Shown one piece after another: positions 42,252-51,727 of a stretch of 64,000 nucleotides of DNA. The notes beneath the pieces were generated by a model. That model searched no databases and was not told the origin of the DNA. It saw nothing but the letters and a program-made list of their open reading frames with translations. A program made the position numbers and the translations under genes. The stretch lies in assembly GCF_010726955.1 (NCBI RefSeq), contig NZ_AP022603.1, positions 744,001 to 808,000 of the forward strand. The letters run 5' to 3'. Origin of the DNA: Mycolicibacterium fallax (GTDB taxonomy: Bacteria > Actinomycetota > Actinomycetes > Mycobacteriales > Mycobacteriaceae). Position 1 is the stretch's first letter, and each line of letters starts with the position of its first letter.

Positions 42252-43865
42252 ATGGTGCAGATTCCCGGAAGTGACGTGATCGGGCTGGTCGCCGCCATGG
42301 TGCGGGCCGGGGTCATCGCCCCGATGCGCCCGGACAAGTACCTGCGGGTGATGGTCGCCGGCGCCCGCGAGGGCCGCTCGGTGACCAGCGGCTTTGCCAT
42401 GAGCGCGCAGCGGGCGCCCGACCGGGTCGGGCTGATCGACGAGATCGGCGAGCTGACCTTCGCCGAGATCGATTCGCGGGCAAACGCTTTCGCCGCCGCG
42501 CTGCAGGACCTCGGGGTCGAGACGGTCGGCATCATGTGCCGCAACCACCGCGGGTTCGTCGACGCGCTGATCGCCGGCAACCGGATCGGCGCCAACGTGC
42601 TGCTGCTCAACACCTCCTTCGCCGGCCCGGCCCTGGCCGAGGTCGTCGACCGCGAGGGCGTCGACGTGCTGATCTACGACGAGGAATTCACCGCGACGGT
42701 CGACCGGGCCGCCCAGGATCGCCCGCAGGCCCGGCGCATCGTGGCCTGGACCGATGACCCGGCGGCGCACGCGGTCACCGTCGAGGCGCTCATCGACGCC
42801 AACGCCGGGCGGCGGCCGCAGGCCGCCGAGGGCACCGGCCGGCTGATCCTGCTGACCTCGGGAACCACCGGAACCCCCAAGGGCGCCAAGCATTCCGGCG
42901 GTGGCCTCGGGGAACTGCGGGCGATCCTGGAGCGGGTGCCGTGGCACACCGACGAGACCGTCGTGGTGGCGGCGCCGATGTTCCACGCCTGGGGTTTTTC
43001 CCAGCTGGTGTTCGCCGCGTCGATGGCCTGCACGGTGGTGACCCGGCGACGGTTCGACCCCGAGGCCACCCTGGAACTCGTCGACCGGCACGCCGCCCGC
43101 GGGCTGTGCGTGGTGCCGGTGATGTTCGACCGCATCATGGACCTGCCCGAGCAGGTGCTGGCCCGCTACAGCGGCCGGTCGCTGCGGTTTGCCACCGCCT
43201 CGGGGTCCCGGATGCGCCCCGATGTGGTGATCCGGTTCATGGACAAGTTCGGCGACATCATCTACAACAACTACAACGCCACCGAGGCCGGCATGATCGC
43301 CACCGCCACCCCGGCCGACCTGCGGGTCGCGCCGGACACCGCGGGCAAGCCCGCGGTCGGCACCGAGGTGCGCATCCTGGACGCCGAGCACCGGCCGGTG
43401 CCGCTCGGGCAGGTCGGGCAGATCTTCGTCCGCAACGGCTCGCGCTTCGACGGGTACACCGGCGGGGGCGGCAAGGAATTCCACGACGGCTTCATGGCCT
43501 CGGGCGACCTGGGCCGGATGGACGCCGACGGCCGGCTGTTCGTGATCGGCCGCGACGACGAGATGATCGTCTCCGGCGGCGAGAACGTCTACCCGATCGA
43601 GGTGGAGAAGGTGCTGGTCACCCATCCCGAGGTGGCCGAGGCCGGCGTCATCGGGGTGGACGACGAGCAGTACGGCCAGCGGCTGGTGGCGTTCGTGGTG
43701 CCGGCCGAGGGCGGATCGGTGACCCCGGACGAGCTGAAGGCCTACGTTCGGGAGAACCTGGCCAACTACAAGGTGCCGCGCGCGGTGATCGTGCTCGATG
43801 AGCTGCCCCGCAACAGCACCGGCAAGATCGTTCGCCGCGAGCTGCAGCAGCTGGCCGAGGGTTAG
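42252..43865 (+). CDS. fadD12: Fatty-acid-CoA ligase, FadD12-like
   Basis: AMP-forming acyl-CoA synthetase of 537 residues. Motifs in order: the P-loop LLTSGTTGTPKGAKH, PMFHAWGFSQLVFA, IYNNYNATEAG, the hinge region DLGRMDADGRLFVIGRDDEMIVSGGE (read in two blocks) and the C-terminal catalytic lysine in LPRNSTGKIVRREL. The start follows the acyltransferase stop by 2 bp. The 3' end overlaps the convergent WS/DGAT gene by 4 bp. Assignment to FadD12 rests on the shared neighbourhood as well as on sequence; the chain length used is unknown. Confidence 0.88.
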   Translation: MVQIPGSDVIGLVAAMVRAGVIAPMRPDKYLRVMVAGAREGRSVTSGFAMSAQRAPDRVGLIDEIGELTFAEIDSRANAFAAALQDLGVETVGIMCRNHRGFVDALIAGNRIGANVLLLNTSFAGPALAEVVDREGVDVLIYDEEFTATVDRAAQDRPQARRIVAWTDDPAAHAVTVEALIDANAGRRPQAAEGTGRLILLTSGTTGTPKGAKHSGGGLGELRAILERVPWHTDETVVVAAPMFHAWGFSQLVFAASMACTVVTRRRFDPEATLELVDRHAARGLCVVPVMFDRIMDLPEQVLARYSGRSLRFATASGSRMRPDVVIRFMDKFGDIIYNNYNATEAGMIATATPADLRVAPDTAGKPAVGTEVRILDAEHRPVPLGQVGQIFVRNGSRFDGYTGGGGKEFHDGFMASGDLGRMDADGRLFVIGRDDEMIVSGGENVYPIEVEKVLVTHPEVAEAGVIGVDDEQYGQRLVAFVVPAEGGSVTPDELKAYVRENLANYKVPRAVIVLDELPRNSTGKIVRRELQQLAEG

Positions 43866-45286
43866 TCGACCGGCGGCAGCGCCGTGGGGATCGGGGTCAG
43901 CGCGGCCGTGATCCCCGCGGCGCGGCGGATGTCCTCCAGCTCGGCGACCATCGCCGAGGTGACCTCGTGCGCGTCGCGCACCGACGCCAGGTCGGTGATC
44001 ACCGAGATGTTCAGCTGATCGACGTAGCTCCACACGGTGATGTTGATGCCGCTGCCCGCGGTCAGCGGGCCCACGCTGTAGATCTCGGTGACCAGCGCCT
44101 GCCCGACCCGGCCGGGCTCACGCGGCCCGGGCACATTGGAGATGTTGAGGTTGAGCACCTTGTTCTGGCCGTCCTGGTTGGACAGCTTCTTGAACAGCGC
44201 CTCGATCCCGGCCGGCGGCAGGTAGTTCGACCACCGGCTGACCAGCTCGGGGCCGATCAGGTGGTTGGTCTCCTTGGCCAGGATGGCGTCGTCGTGGGCC
44301 TGACGCACCCGCTCCAGCGGGTCGGCCAGATCGATCGGGATCGGCATCATCACCCCGGTGAACCGGTTGCCGGAGATCCGCTCGGAGGAGAAGTCGAAGC
44401 TCACCGGCACCGAGGCCAGCAGCCGGTTGTCGGCGTGCCCGTCGTAGCGCAGCGCGAGGGTGCGCAGCGCCCCGGCGGACATCGCCAGCACCAGGTCGTT
44501 GATCGACACCCCCAGTGCGGCCTTGGTCTCCTTGGCGTCGGCCAGCGACAGCGACGCGGTGGCGAACCGGCGCTCCGGGGTCAGCACGTGGTTCATGAAG
44601 CTCGGCGGCGGGGTGAACGGCCGGGTCAGGTCCGGGGCCAGCCGGCGGGTGCTGCGCCGCACCCGGTTGATGCCCGCCGCGGTGTAGCCGATGGTCGCCG
44701 GGATCTCGGCGATGTGCCGCATGTGATCACGCCAGGCCGCCCGGGCCAGCTCGCCCTTGGTCGGCGGGGGATCGGTGACCGGGTGCTGCTCGTCGTCAAG
44801 CGACTGCTCGCCCAGGCTCATGCCGAGGGCCAGCAGGTTGGCCGCGGCCACCCCGTCGGCCAGCGCGTGGTGGATCTTGTTGACGACGGCGAACCGGCCG
44901 TCGGCCAGCCCGTCGACGAAGTACATCTCCCACAGCGGCCTGCGGCGGTCCAGCGGGGTGCCGGCGATCTCACCGATCGCGTCGTCGAGTTCCCGGCGCC
45001 CGCCCGGGGCGGGCAGGGTCAGCGGCCGGACGTGGTAGTCCAGGTCCACCTCGACGTGCTCGCGCCACATCGGGTGGTGGAACTTCAGCGGAATGTCCAC
45101 CAGCTGGTAGCGCAGCGGGTCCAGCTTGTGCAACCGGCTGCCGATGACTCGGCGGAAGTCCTCGATGCCGAACTTTCTGCCGCCCTCCCCGGGGATCTCC
45201 ACGATCGCGATCTTGAGGGTGTGCATGTGCACATTGGGGGTCTCGGTGTAGAGCAGGAAGGCATCCCACCCGGTGAGTCTCTTCAC
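43862..45286 (-). CDS. Wax ester synthase/diacylglycerol acyltransferase (WS/DGAT) family protein
   Basis: A 474-residue acyltransferase of the mycobacterial Tgs/WS-DGAT family. The HHxxxDG active-site motif is at about residues 139-145 (NKIHHALADGVAAA). The C-terminal family blocks follow: NDLVLAMSAGALR, LNISNVPGPREP and GINITVWSYVDQLNISV. GTG 45286 gives the expected start VKRLTGWDAFLLYTET. It lies 8 bp after the esterase gene, so esterase and acyltransferase are co-transcribed. It could store fatty acids as triacylglycerol or wax ester; activity is not shown by sequence. Confidence 0.9.
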   Translation of the reverse strand: MKRLTGWDAFLLYTETPNVHMHTLKIAIVEIPGEGGRKFGIEDFRRVIGSRLHKLDPLRYQLVDIPLKFHHPMWREHVEVDLDYHVRPLTLPAPGGRRELDDAIGEIAGTPLDRRRPLWEMYFVDGLADGRFAVVNKIHHALADGVAAANLLALGMSLGEQSLDDEQHPVTDPPPTKGELARAAWRDHMRHIAEIPATIGYTAAGINRVRRSTRRLAPDLTRPFTPPPSFMNHVLTPERRFATASLSLADAKETKAALGVSINDLVLAMSAGALRTLALRYDGHADNRLLASVPVSFDFSSERISGNRFTGVMMPIPIDLADPLERVRQAHDDAILAKETNHLIGPELVSRWSNYLPPAGIEALFKKLSNQDGQNKVLNLNISNVPGPREPGRVGQALVTEIYSVGPLTAGSGINITVWSYVDQLNISVITDLASVRDAHEVTSAMVAELEDIRRAAGITAALTPIPTALPPVD

Positions 45287-45294
45287 GAGCTCAC

Positions 45295-46521
45295 TCAGAT
45301 CGCCCGTTCGGTGGGCATGGTGCCGCGCTGGCGGTGAATCTCGTTGAGGAACAACCGGATTGCCGTCGCGGCGATGCCGGTGCGGGCGCCGTCGGTCAGG
45401 TCGAAACCGTGCCCGGCGCCGGGCATCTCCAGATAGCCGACCACCGAGCGCGACACCGCGCGCAGCCGATCGGCGAAGTCGCGGGCCTGGGCCACCGGGA
45501 TGATCGAGTCCCCGGAGCCGTGCACCACCAAAAACGGCGGCGCGTCCGGGCGGATCTGGGCGATCGGCGAGGCCCGGCGGAACAGCTCGGGCTGGCGCAC
45601 CTGGCGGCCCTTGACCACCACCCGCTCCAGGAAGTCCAGGAACTGGTCGCGCTCGACGGTCGAGCGGTCCTCCCAGTCGTAGCGGCCGTAGATGCCGACG
45701 ACGGCGTCCACCGAGGTGTCCGAGCCGGCCGGCAGATGCTCCTGATAGCTGGGATCGTCGTGGGTCAGCCCGGCCAGCGCGGCCAGGTGCCCGCCCGCCG
45801 ACGCGCCGGCGATGGTGACGAAATTGCGGTCCCCGCCGAACCGGTCGACGTTGGCCCGGGCCCAGGCGATCGCCGCCTTCACATCGGCGATGTGCTGGGG
45901 CCAGCGGTGCCCGGGGGACACCCGGTACTCCACCGACAGGCACACCCAGCCCTGCTCGGCCAGGTGCGACATCAGCGCGTAGCCCTGCAGCATCCGGCCG
46001 CCGTGCACCCAGGCGCCACCGGGCAAGAAGATCAGCACCGGGGCCCGATGTGATTCGGGCACATCGCGGTGCCGCCACACGTCCAGCAGCTGGCCCGGAT
46101 CCGGGCCGTACTGCACGGCGGTGCGGTGCAGATGGCGGCGATGCTCAAACGCCTTGAGCAGCGGCGGGGTGCGCTCGGGCTCGGGCCAGGGCGCGTCGAG
46201 CTCGGCGTCCGGGATCAGTCCGCGCAGCGCGGTCTTGGACACCGCACGGGTCTGGTCACGCTCGGCCTTGCGGATCTCCCCGGCGCCGGGGGTGAACCAG
46301 GAACTGGTCGCCGAGCCGACGATGTGCGGCAGGTTGCGACTGGCCCACATCCCGATCGCGGTGTAGCCGTTGAGCTGGCGAAAGTGGTTGCCCACCACGG
46401 GCAGCGATTCGGCGATGTTGCCTGCGGCAAGCAGGTAGTCCGCGGGGCGGGCCTGCAGACACCAGGCCGCCCGGGACCGCCACGTCGCGCGGTCGTCACT
46501 GGCGTCCGGTCGAACGATCAT
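45295..46521 (-). CDS. lipO: Alpha/beta-hydrolase esterase, LipO-like
   Basis: A 408-residue hormone-sensitive-lipase-type esterase. The oxyanion block is VLIFLPGGAWVHGG, the nucleophile serine is in VTIAGASAGGHLAAL, and the acid and His are in LVVHGSGDSIIPVAQ and GAGHGFDL. About 100 N-terminal residues precede the hydrolase core and include a hydrophobic stretch. Upstream of the WS/DGAT gene, matching the lipO neighbourhood of M. tuberculosis. It is the last core gene before the defence island. Confidence 0.86.
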   Translation of the reverse strand: MIVRPDASDDRATWRSRAAWCLQARPADYLLAAGNIAESLPVVGNHFRQLNGYTAIGMWASRNLPHIVGSATSSWFTPGAGEIRKAERDQTRAVSKTALRGLIPDAELDAPWPEPERTPPLLKAFEHRRHLHRTAVQYGPDPGQLLDVWRHRDVPESHRAPVLIFLPGGAWVHGGRMLQGYALMSHLAEQGWVCLSVEYRVSPGHRWPQHIADVKAAIAWARANVDRFGGDRNFVTIAGASAGGHLAALAGLTHDDPSYQEHLPAGSDTSVDAVVGIYGRYDWEDRSTVERDQFLDFLERVVVKGRQVRQPELFRRASPIAQIRPDAPPFLVVHGSGDSIIPVAQARDFADRLRAVSRSVVGYLEMPGAGHGFDLTDGARTGIAATAIRLFLNEIHRQRGTMPTERAI

Positions 46522-46553
46522 GGCGTGACACTACCCCGTGCCGGTGGCGGACA

Positions 46554-46988
46554 GTGCCAAACCGTAACCGTGTTTCTGCAGTGGTGCACACGCTGGGACG
46601 GTATTCGAAAACCCGGGAGGCGCCGGCACTCCTCGAGAGGTGCCTTGCCTTACGGGACCGTGAACCGGCGGCGAAGGCGACCCGGCCGAAGGCGCGCCGA
46701 CTCAAGGACAAGCTCAGTGATGCCGACCGGGAGGTCATCGCCGCGACGTACGTATCGGGAAGCGCGACGCTCGCCCAACTCGCCGAGCAATACGGCGTCA
46801 GTGACTACTCGATCCGCATAGTGCTGCGAAAGGCTGGCATCCCGCCGCAGCGACGTAAGGTGACAGCCGAGCAACATACTCGGGTTTGTGAGCTGTGGGC
46901 GAAGGGACTGAAGCCGGATGCTATTGCAGCGGAGGTCGGCATGGGGCATGCGAACGTTCGGTTAATTGTCGCGGGAATTATTGACTAG
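46554..46988 (+). CDS. Small protein with two helix-turn-helix units
   Basis: A 144-residue protein, GTG start, at the left edge of the accessory region. Residues about 55-90 (LSDADREVIAATYVSGSATL then EQYGVSDYSIRIVLRKAGI) and about 105-140 (VCELWAKGLKPDAIAAEVGM) are two helix-turn-helix units like those at the C terminus of resolvases and in small transposon-linked regulators. No catalytic serine recombinase domain is present. It could be a recombinase remnant or a regulator of the island. The start is uncertain because the first 40 residues show no conserved feature. Confidence 0.5.
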   Translation: MPNRNRVSAVVHTLGRYSKTREAPALLERCLALRDREPAAKATRPKARRLKDKLSDADREVIAATYVSGSATLAQLAEQYGVSDYSIRIVLRKAGIPPQRRKVTAEQHTRVCELWAKGLKPDAIAAEVGMGHANVRLIVAGIID

Positions 46989-47056
46989 CTGGTGCGAACC
47001 ACGACTTTGTCGATGGATTGTCAGTGACGGCGCCATACGATCCGAGTTCAGTGTCG

Positions 47057-47833
47057 TCAATTCGTCTGAGCAAAGCGAACCATCCTCTGGACTGCAGGCG
47101 GTAGTAACGTGAGTACACCCTTCGCGTTAACCTGCGTGGAGAACGTCTTCCAGAAGATGTTGCGCACCTCGGCTGGGTCAACTCCATATACTCGCCCAAC
47201 AGCCCGCTCAACATCGAGGGTCTGCCCCGGTTGCCTCGGCGAGGTGCCTCGACGATTCCCACTCGGGTGATCGGTTTCAGGCAGGAGCGACGTAATTGGG
47301 ACACCCGCCGCCCGCAGTTTGGTTGGGTCCATGCTTTGGTTGACCGAGAATAGACAGCCGAGTTCAAGTGCTCTCTTTGTCTGCGATTCGGACCCGAGCC
47401 ACCAGTGCAGGATGACGCTTTCAGCACGGGTTTGCTCGATCAGGTCGAGAACGAGCTTGGTCGCCCTGTAGCTATGGACAGAGATCAGGCGTGAGGTGGC
47501 CGCAGCGGTCGAGAGTATCGACTCAAGTACCTCCATCTGACGTTCGAGTGGAACGCGGGAACCTCCGTCGAGCCCGACCTCCCCAACGAAGGCTGTTTCC
47601 TTTAGCAGCGCCACGAATCGGCCCACGTCGTAGCCCTGTTGCGCCGTCACCAGTCCAGGATGACAGCCCAGACCCCACACCGTGACTGTGTCGGATCGAA
47701 GGCTGATCTCAGCGTACTCGTCGAGTGATCTTGTCACGGCAAACACAACAGCGCCAAGCCCTTCCAGCGTGCCTGGTGCGATGTCGGCGGCGATGTGGGC
47801 GTGCAGGTCAAGAGGTGGGAGCGTGCGACTCAT
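47057..47833 (-). CDS. qatD: QatD, TatD-like nuclease of the QatABCD anti-phage system
   Basis: A 258-residue metal-dependent hydrolase of the TatD fold. Metal ligands visible are HxH at residues 11-13 (LDLHAHI), Glu in GEVGLDGG, His in SVHSYRATK and HWWLGS, and Asp in LPETDHPSG. ATG 47833 overlaps the qatC stop (ATGA). Position after a QueC-like gene, a QatB-like gene and a KAP ATPase identifies it as QatD, not a housekeeping TatD. The reading frame is intact, but it lies downstream of four IS insertions in the operon, so expression is doubtful. Confidence 0.88.
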   Translation of the reverse strand: MSRTLPPLDLHAHIAADIAPGTLEGLGAVVFAVTRSLDEYAEISLRSDTVTVWGLGCHPGLVTAQQGYDVGRFVALLKETAFVGEVGLDGGSRVPLERQMEVLESILSTAAATSRLISVHSYRATKLVLDLIEQTRAESVILHWWLGSESQTKRALELGCLFSVNQSMDPTKLRAAGVPITSLLPETDHPSGNRRGTSPRQPGQTLDVERAVGRVYGVDPAEVRNIFWKTFSTQVNAKGVLTLLPPAVQRMVRFAQTN

Positions 47834-49019
47834 GCCAGGAATGCCCTCAACTCCCTTACCCCTGCTCGACAGAGGGTAAGAGCTTCTTCCGGCGGATAGT
47901 CCTCAGGAAGAGACATCTTCATGACCATACGGGGCTTCGGATCTTCGGCGGCGAAGTCGTACATCGCCTCAACGATAGATTTCTGGCTGACGAAGTCCGC
48001 GTATCGGTTGGCCGCGTCGTTTGAGAGGTACTCAGTCGCATCGATGATGCTGGCTGCATGGAAGGAGGCGCGACGCACCAGACATCCAAAGCAGACACCA
48101 CATGATGATCCAGGGGCCACGCCGCTATAGCGGGCGTCGGTATGTGAACAGGAGTTGGTGGCGCTCAGGTATTTGGACGCTTCGTTCGCACCGATCTCCT
48201 CGGCGACCTGGGCGAACATCTGCCCCTTGGTGAGGGCCTGGAAGGGGTTCTGGATGATGCCGTGAGCTCCAACCTTCGTGAGCACTTCCTGCAGTTCGGC
48301 GAGGAAACGTGGGTGGGTGGTGTGGGTTGACAGCGAGCCTCGACGCTCGGGGCCGAGCGGTGGGTTCAGCGATGCAAACCCATTCTCCGGGATCAGAAGT
48401 GGTTGGCCGGAACGCTGGGCTGCAGCAAGACCAAGCGCTAGGAACAGAAGCGACCGGGAGCGGCTCGACGGTTCGCTCTTGAAGTCGGTGCCGTCCAGTC
48501 GCTTTGCTGTCCGGTTGAGGTTCGTCTGTCGATGGATGAGCGTGATGTCCGGAGCGGCCTTCTTGATCCGCTTCACCAGATCCTTCTGGAACGGTGAAAT
48601 TGACATGGCGCTGAAATGCGAGACGAGCTGGAGGGTCGAACCCCTGTCGAGACTTAGCGCCGTGAGGAGTGCGCCCGCTGCCGAATCCGCACCGCCACTC
48701 AGTAGTACAGTTGCTGCAGGCGTCGCCTCCTCCAGTTCAAGCTCCACAGTCGCGCTGTCGGTCGCTTGAGTAAAAGTAAAGCTCCAGTGATCCCCGGTAA
48801 GGAAGCCTACAGTTTGGGCAAGCTCGGCGGCGTGGGCCTGCCATGCCGCCGGATTACTAACTTCTACGGTCAACTCCAAGTTGCGGTCATTCCAGTCGGA
48901 ACCTCGAGCCTTGCGCCGTACCGATCGATCCGCAGAGAAGACGGCGAGCGCGATCCTGACGAAATCGACGTTCTCTTGACGTACTGGGCCGAAGGTAGTC
49001 AGGTATGGATCAAGTGTTC
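47830..49019 (-). pseudogene. qatC: QatC (QueC-like), 3' fragment after IS256 insertion
   Basis: This piece holds most of a QueC-like protein. It has the ATP pyrophosphatase loop LLSGGADSAAGALL and a zinc site of the QueC type, CSHTDARYSG followed by SCGVCFGCLVRR. An apparent TTG start near 49032 lies inside the IS end and is not the real start. The first 112 bp are at 50508-50619 on the other side of the element. Joining the two at the 9-bp duplication gives 430 codons in frame, with ...STYTGTLDPYLTTFG across the join. In Qat systems QatC is needed with QatA, B and D for defence. Confidence 0.88.
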
Positions 49020-50507
49020 GAGGAATTGTCAATACCTGTGGATCGGCGTGTTTCAGGCGACCTCCGTTCCGGCTTGCTGATCGCCGTCTGAGGGCGGTGT
49101 CGGTGGGGTGATTTCGGTGGGGCGTTCGAGCAGTTTGCCCTTGTGGAAGACCGCGCCGGCGCGGACCAGGGCGACCAGGTGTGGTGCGTTGACGGCACGC
49201 CAGCGGGCCGCGGCGGCGTCGATGAGCTTGTAGGCCATGGCCAGACCAGCCGCACGTGATCCCGGCCCCTTGGTGACCTTGGTTCTCAAACGTACTGTGG
49301 CAAAGGCGCTTTCGATCGGATTTGTCGTGCGTAGGTGGATCCAGTGCTCGGCGGGATAGTGGTAGAACTCCAGTAGGGTGTCCAGATCGTCGGTGATCTT
49401 GGCGACCGCCTTGGGGTACTTGGCCCCGAAGTCGACCGTGAAGGCCTTGACCGCGACCTGGGCCTTGTCGATATCCTCGGCGTTGTAGATCTCCTTGAGC
49501 GCCGACAACGCCGACGCGTGCGCTGATTTTGGCAGGGCGGCAAGCACATTGGCTTGCTTATGAAACCAGCACCGCTGTTCTTTGGTGGCCGGGAACACCT
49601 CGCGTACCGCTTTCCAGAAGCCGAGTGCGCCATCGCCGACGGCGAGCACGGGTGCGGTCATGCCGCGTCGTTTACAGTCGCGCAGCAGATCAGCCCACGA
49701 CTCGGTCGATTCCCGGTAGCCGTCGGTGATCGCCACGAGCTCTTTGCGGCCGTCCGCGCGCACGCCGAGCATCACCAGCAGACACAGCTTTTCCTGGTCC
49801 AGGCGGACCTTGAGGTGGATGCCGTCGACCCACAGGTAGACGTAGTCGGTGCCCGACAGGTCCCGGGCGGCAAACGCGCGGGCCTCGTCCTGCCACTGGC
49901 TGGTCAGCCGGGTGATCGTGGTGGCCGAGAGCCCGGCACCCGAGCCCAGGAACTGCTCCAGAGCGGGGGTGAAGTCGCTGGTGGACAGCCCGTGCAGGTA
50001 CAGCAGCGGCAGCACTTCGCTCATCTGCGGTGACTTGCGTGCCCAGGCCGGCAGGATCGCCGAGGAGAACCGTTTCCGGTCACCGGTGTCGGGGTCGACG
50101 CGTTTGTCGTTGACTCGCGGTGCTTTCACCTCAACTGCCCCGGCTGCCGTCAGCACCTCGCGGGCCTGGTGATAGCCGTTGCGGACCACCAGCCGATGCC
50201 CCTTCTCATCGAGCTGATCGGCGAACTGGGCCACGTAGGCGGCGACCTCAGCCTTCAACGCGGCGGCCAGCATCTGACGGGCGCCGTCGCGGACGATCTC
50301 GTCCAACAACGACCGACCAGCACCGCCAGTGCTTTCGTTGGCCTCGATGGCATCGTGAACTACGGTGAGCATGGGCGTACCTTCCCGAACCAGCGCGCCA
50401 ACGCCGGCTCATGATCGGACCTTCGGATATTCAGATCATCCTCGGGAAGGTGCGCCCACTTTCACGCCCCCTCACCGAGGCTCATCCACAGGTTCTGATC
50501 ATTGCTC
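49020..50507 (-). mobile_element. IS256-family element, copy A, inserted in qatC
   Basis: A 1,488-bp element with imperfect terminal repeats of about 24 bp (left end GAGGAATTGTCAATACCTGT, right end complementary in type, sharing ACCTGTGGAT). A 9-bp target duplication CAAGTGTTC flanks it (49011-49019 and 50508-50516). It carries one intact transposase gene. It is the only element in the window whose transposase reads without interruption. Confidence 0.9.
49053..50372 (-). CDS. IS256-family transposase (intact)
   Basis: A 439-residue mutator-type transposase. The DDE residues fall in YVYLWVDGIHLKV, PVLAVGDGALGFWKAV and LRTTNPIESAFATVR; CWFHKQANVLAALPK is the conserved insertion region. The N terminus is the helical DNA-binding part (LLDEIVRDGARQMLAAALKA). 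It ends with an acidic, Pro-rich tail. This copy could mobilise the decayed copy B at 56342-57799. Confidence 0.95.
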   Translation of the reverse strand: MLTVVHDAIEANESTGGAGRSLLDEIVRDGARQMLAAALKAEVAAYVAQFADQLDEKGHRLVVRNGYHQAREVLTAAGAVEVKAPRVNDKRVDPDTGDRKRFSSAILPAWARKSPQMSEVLPLLYLHGLSTSDFTPALEQFLGSGAGLSATTITRLTSQWQDEARAFAARDLSGTDYVYLWVDGIHLKVRLDQEKLCLLVMLGVRADGRKELVAITDGYRESTESWADLLRDCKRRGMTAPVLAVGDGALGFWKAVREVFPATKEQRCWFHKQANVLAALPKSAHASALSALKEIYNAEDIDKAQVAVKAFTVDFGAKYPKAVAKITDDLDTLLEFYHYPAEHWIHLRTTNPIESAFATVRLRTKVTKGPGSRAAGLAMAYKLIDAAAARWRAVNAPHLVALVRAGAVFHKGKLLERPTEITPPTPPSDGDQQAGTEVA

Positions 50508-50619
50508 CAAGTGTTCCCGTGTAGGTCGACTTGGTTGAGCGCGTCCACAAGAAGACCTCATCGAATGTGGCTGCGGCACCTGCTGTCTGTTCGTCGACGG
50601 TCAGGAGAAAGCTGGTCAT
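50508..50619 (-). pseudogene. qatC: QatC, 5' fragment (first 37 codons)
   Basis: The true qatC start is ATG 50619, overlapping the qatB stop (ATGA). It encodes MTSFLLTVDEQTAGAAATFD and continues to the IS256 end. The last nine bases (50508-50516) are the target duplication shared with the 3' fragment. This fragment is too short for family motifs; its identity comes from the exact in-frame join. Confidence 0.85.
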
Positions 50620-51434
50620 TTGCCGCCTCCGAAGATCTGCCCGAGTTCTCTTATGCCAGCTTCGATGGCACCGGATATTTCCTGCCCAGATGCGCCCGTA
50701 TTGGTTAGGGAGACCTGGCTGGCATAAACCTCGGCGGCGTCTCGGATCTCCTGCTCGGCCGCCCGCCGCTTCTCGCGGGAAGACTCCGCCCGGATGCGCT
50801 CTCCGACCTCTGTGAGCGTCACGTTGGTGATGATGAGCTCGATGGATCGTCGCACGATGTCGTCTGGCGCCGGGGTTTGATCAGCCGGCGCTTCAAGTAT
50901 CCATTCGACGATCTCGGCCACCGTCTCCCTAGACTCGTCGTCGGCGAGAGTACTGTCTGCCTGACTCTCGAAGGCCACTTCAACGATGCGGGTTCCAACG
51001 GCGACCATGTCACCCAGCGAGAGCAATTCGTCATAGTTCAGTCCGGCATGCTCAAGCGCTGCCCGATCACCGGACACAAACGCCCGCGCCAACGCTCCGG
51101 CGCGACCGGCTGCACGAGAAGTGGAACGGACCGATCGTTGTGCGCCGCCGCTGGAGCGGCCACCGGATCCACTTCCACTCGACGATGCACCGCCACCTCC
51201 GCCACCCGGACCATCACCACTACCTCGCCCGGTGAGAATCCGGATCGTCGGGCGCAGGTCGACATTCGGTACCGGTCCAGCCGAAACACCCGGGACGCCT
51301 TCACCATTCGGCGCAGCTTCTCTATCGCCACCCGGCATGGGCATTGGCTCGTCAGTCAGCCAGTCCGCGATAGTGTCGCGCAGATCCTTGGCATCCTTAC
51401 CGCCGCTGCCGCCAAATGCTCCACTAGTTCCCAT
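50616..51434 (-). CDS. qatB: QatB of the QatABCD anti-phage system
   Basis: A 272-residue protein starting MGTSGAFGGSGG, the Gly/Ser-rich start typical of QatB. A low-complexity Gly/Ser stretch covers about residues 80-110, and the remainder is alpha-helical (AGRAGALARAFVSGDRAALE, ETVAEIVEWILEAP). Biochemical role unknown. The ATG overlaps the qatA end by 11 bp and the stop overlaps the qatC start by 4 bp. The frame is intact. Mostly hydrophilic, no membrane segments. Confidence 0.85.
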   Translation of the reverse strand: MGTSGAFGGSGGKDAKDLRDTIADWLTDEPMPMPGGDREAAPNGEGVPGVSAGPVPNVDLRPTIRILTGRGSGDGPGGGGGGASSSGSGSGGRSSGGAQRSVRSTSRAAGRAGALARAFVSGDRAALEHAGLNYDELLSLGDMVAVGTRIVEVAFESQADSTLADDESRETVAEIVEWILEAPADQTPAPDDIVRRSIELIITNVTLTEVGERIRAESSREKRRAAEQEIRDAAEVYASQVSLTNTGASGQEISGAIEAGIRELGQIFGGGK

Positions 51435-51697
51435 TTGCACTGCTCCAAGACTGGCGGACGGTCGTGATCGTCTGCCGTACCTGCTCTGAGGCGGCATCCG
51501 TATTCCACGCTGCAAGTACCGGCTCATAGGTGGCGCCGTTTTCAGGCTTAAGGAGCATGACCGTGGCAACCTGGACGACTGATGCAGGAAGTAGCCTTAA
51601 TGCTGCAGTCACGGCGTCATCGACACCTTTGTGAGTCTTGGCGAGCCGCAGCATACCGGCGACTGAATATTTCTGGATGCTCGGCTGGTCGCGTGTC
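51424..51697 (-). pseudogene. qatA: QatA, 3' fragment
   Basis: The last 90 or so codons of qatA, reading TRDQPSIQKYSVAGMLRLAK to QSWSSANGN and a stop at 51424. It joins in frame to the middle fragment (53051-53163) when the IS3-family element and one GTC copy (51695-51697) are removed. The C-terminal helical domain of the KAP ATPase is encoded here, so any protein made from the 5' fragment lacks it. Confidence 0.85.
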
Positions 51698-51727
51698 TGA
51701 ACCACCCCGGGTTTGATGCACACTTGG

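Noticed and set aside
47830..49032. QatC read as an intact 400-residue queuosine-synthesis QueC with a TTG start at 49032
   Set aside because: The start lies inside the IS256 end. The native N terminus is at 50508-50619, and the neighbours are Qat genes, not queuosine genes.
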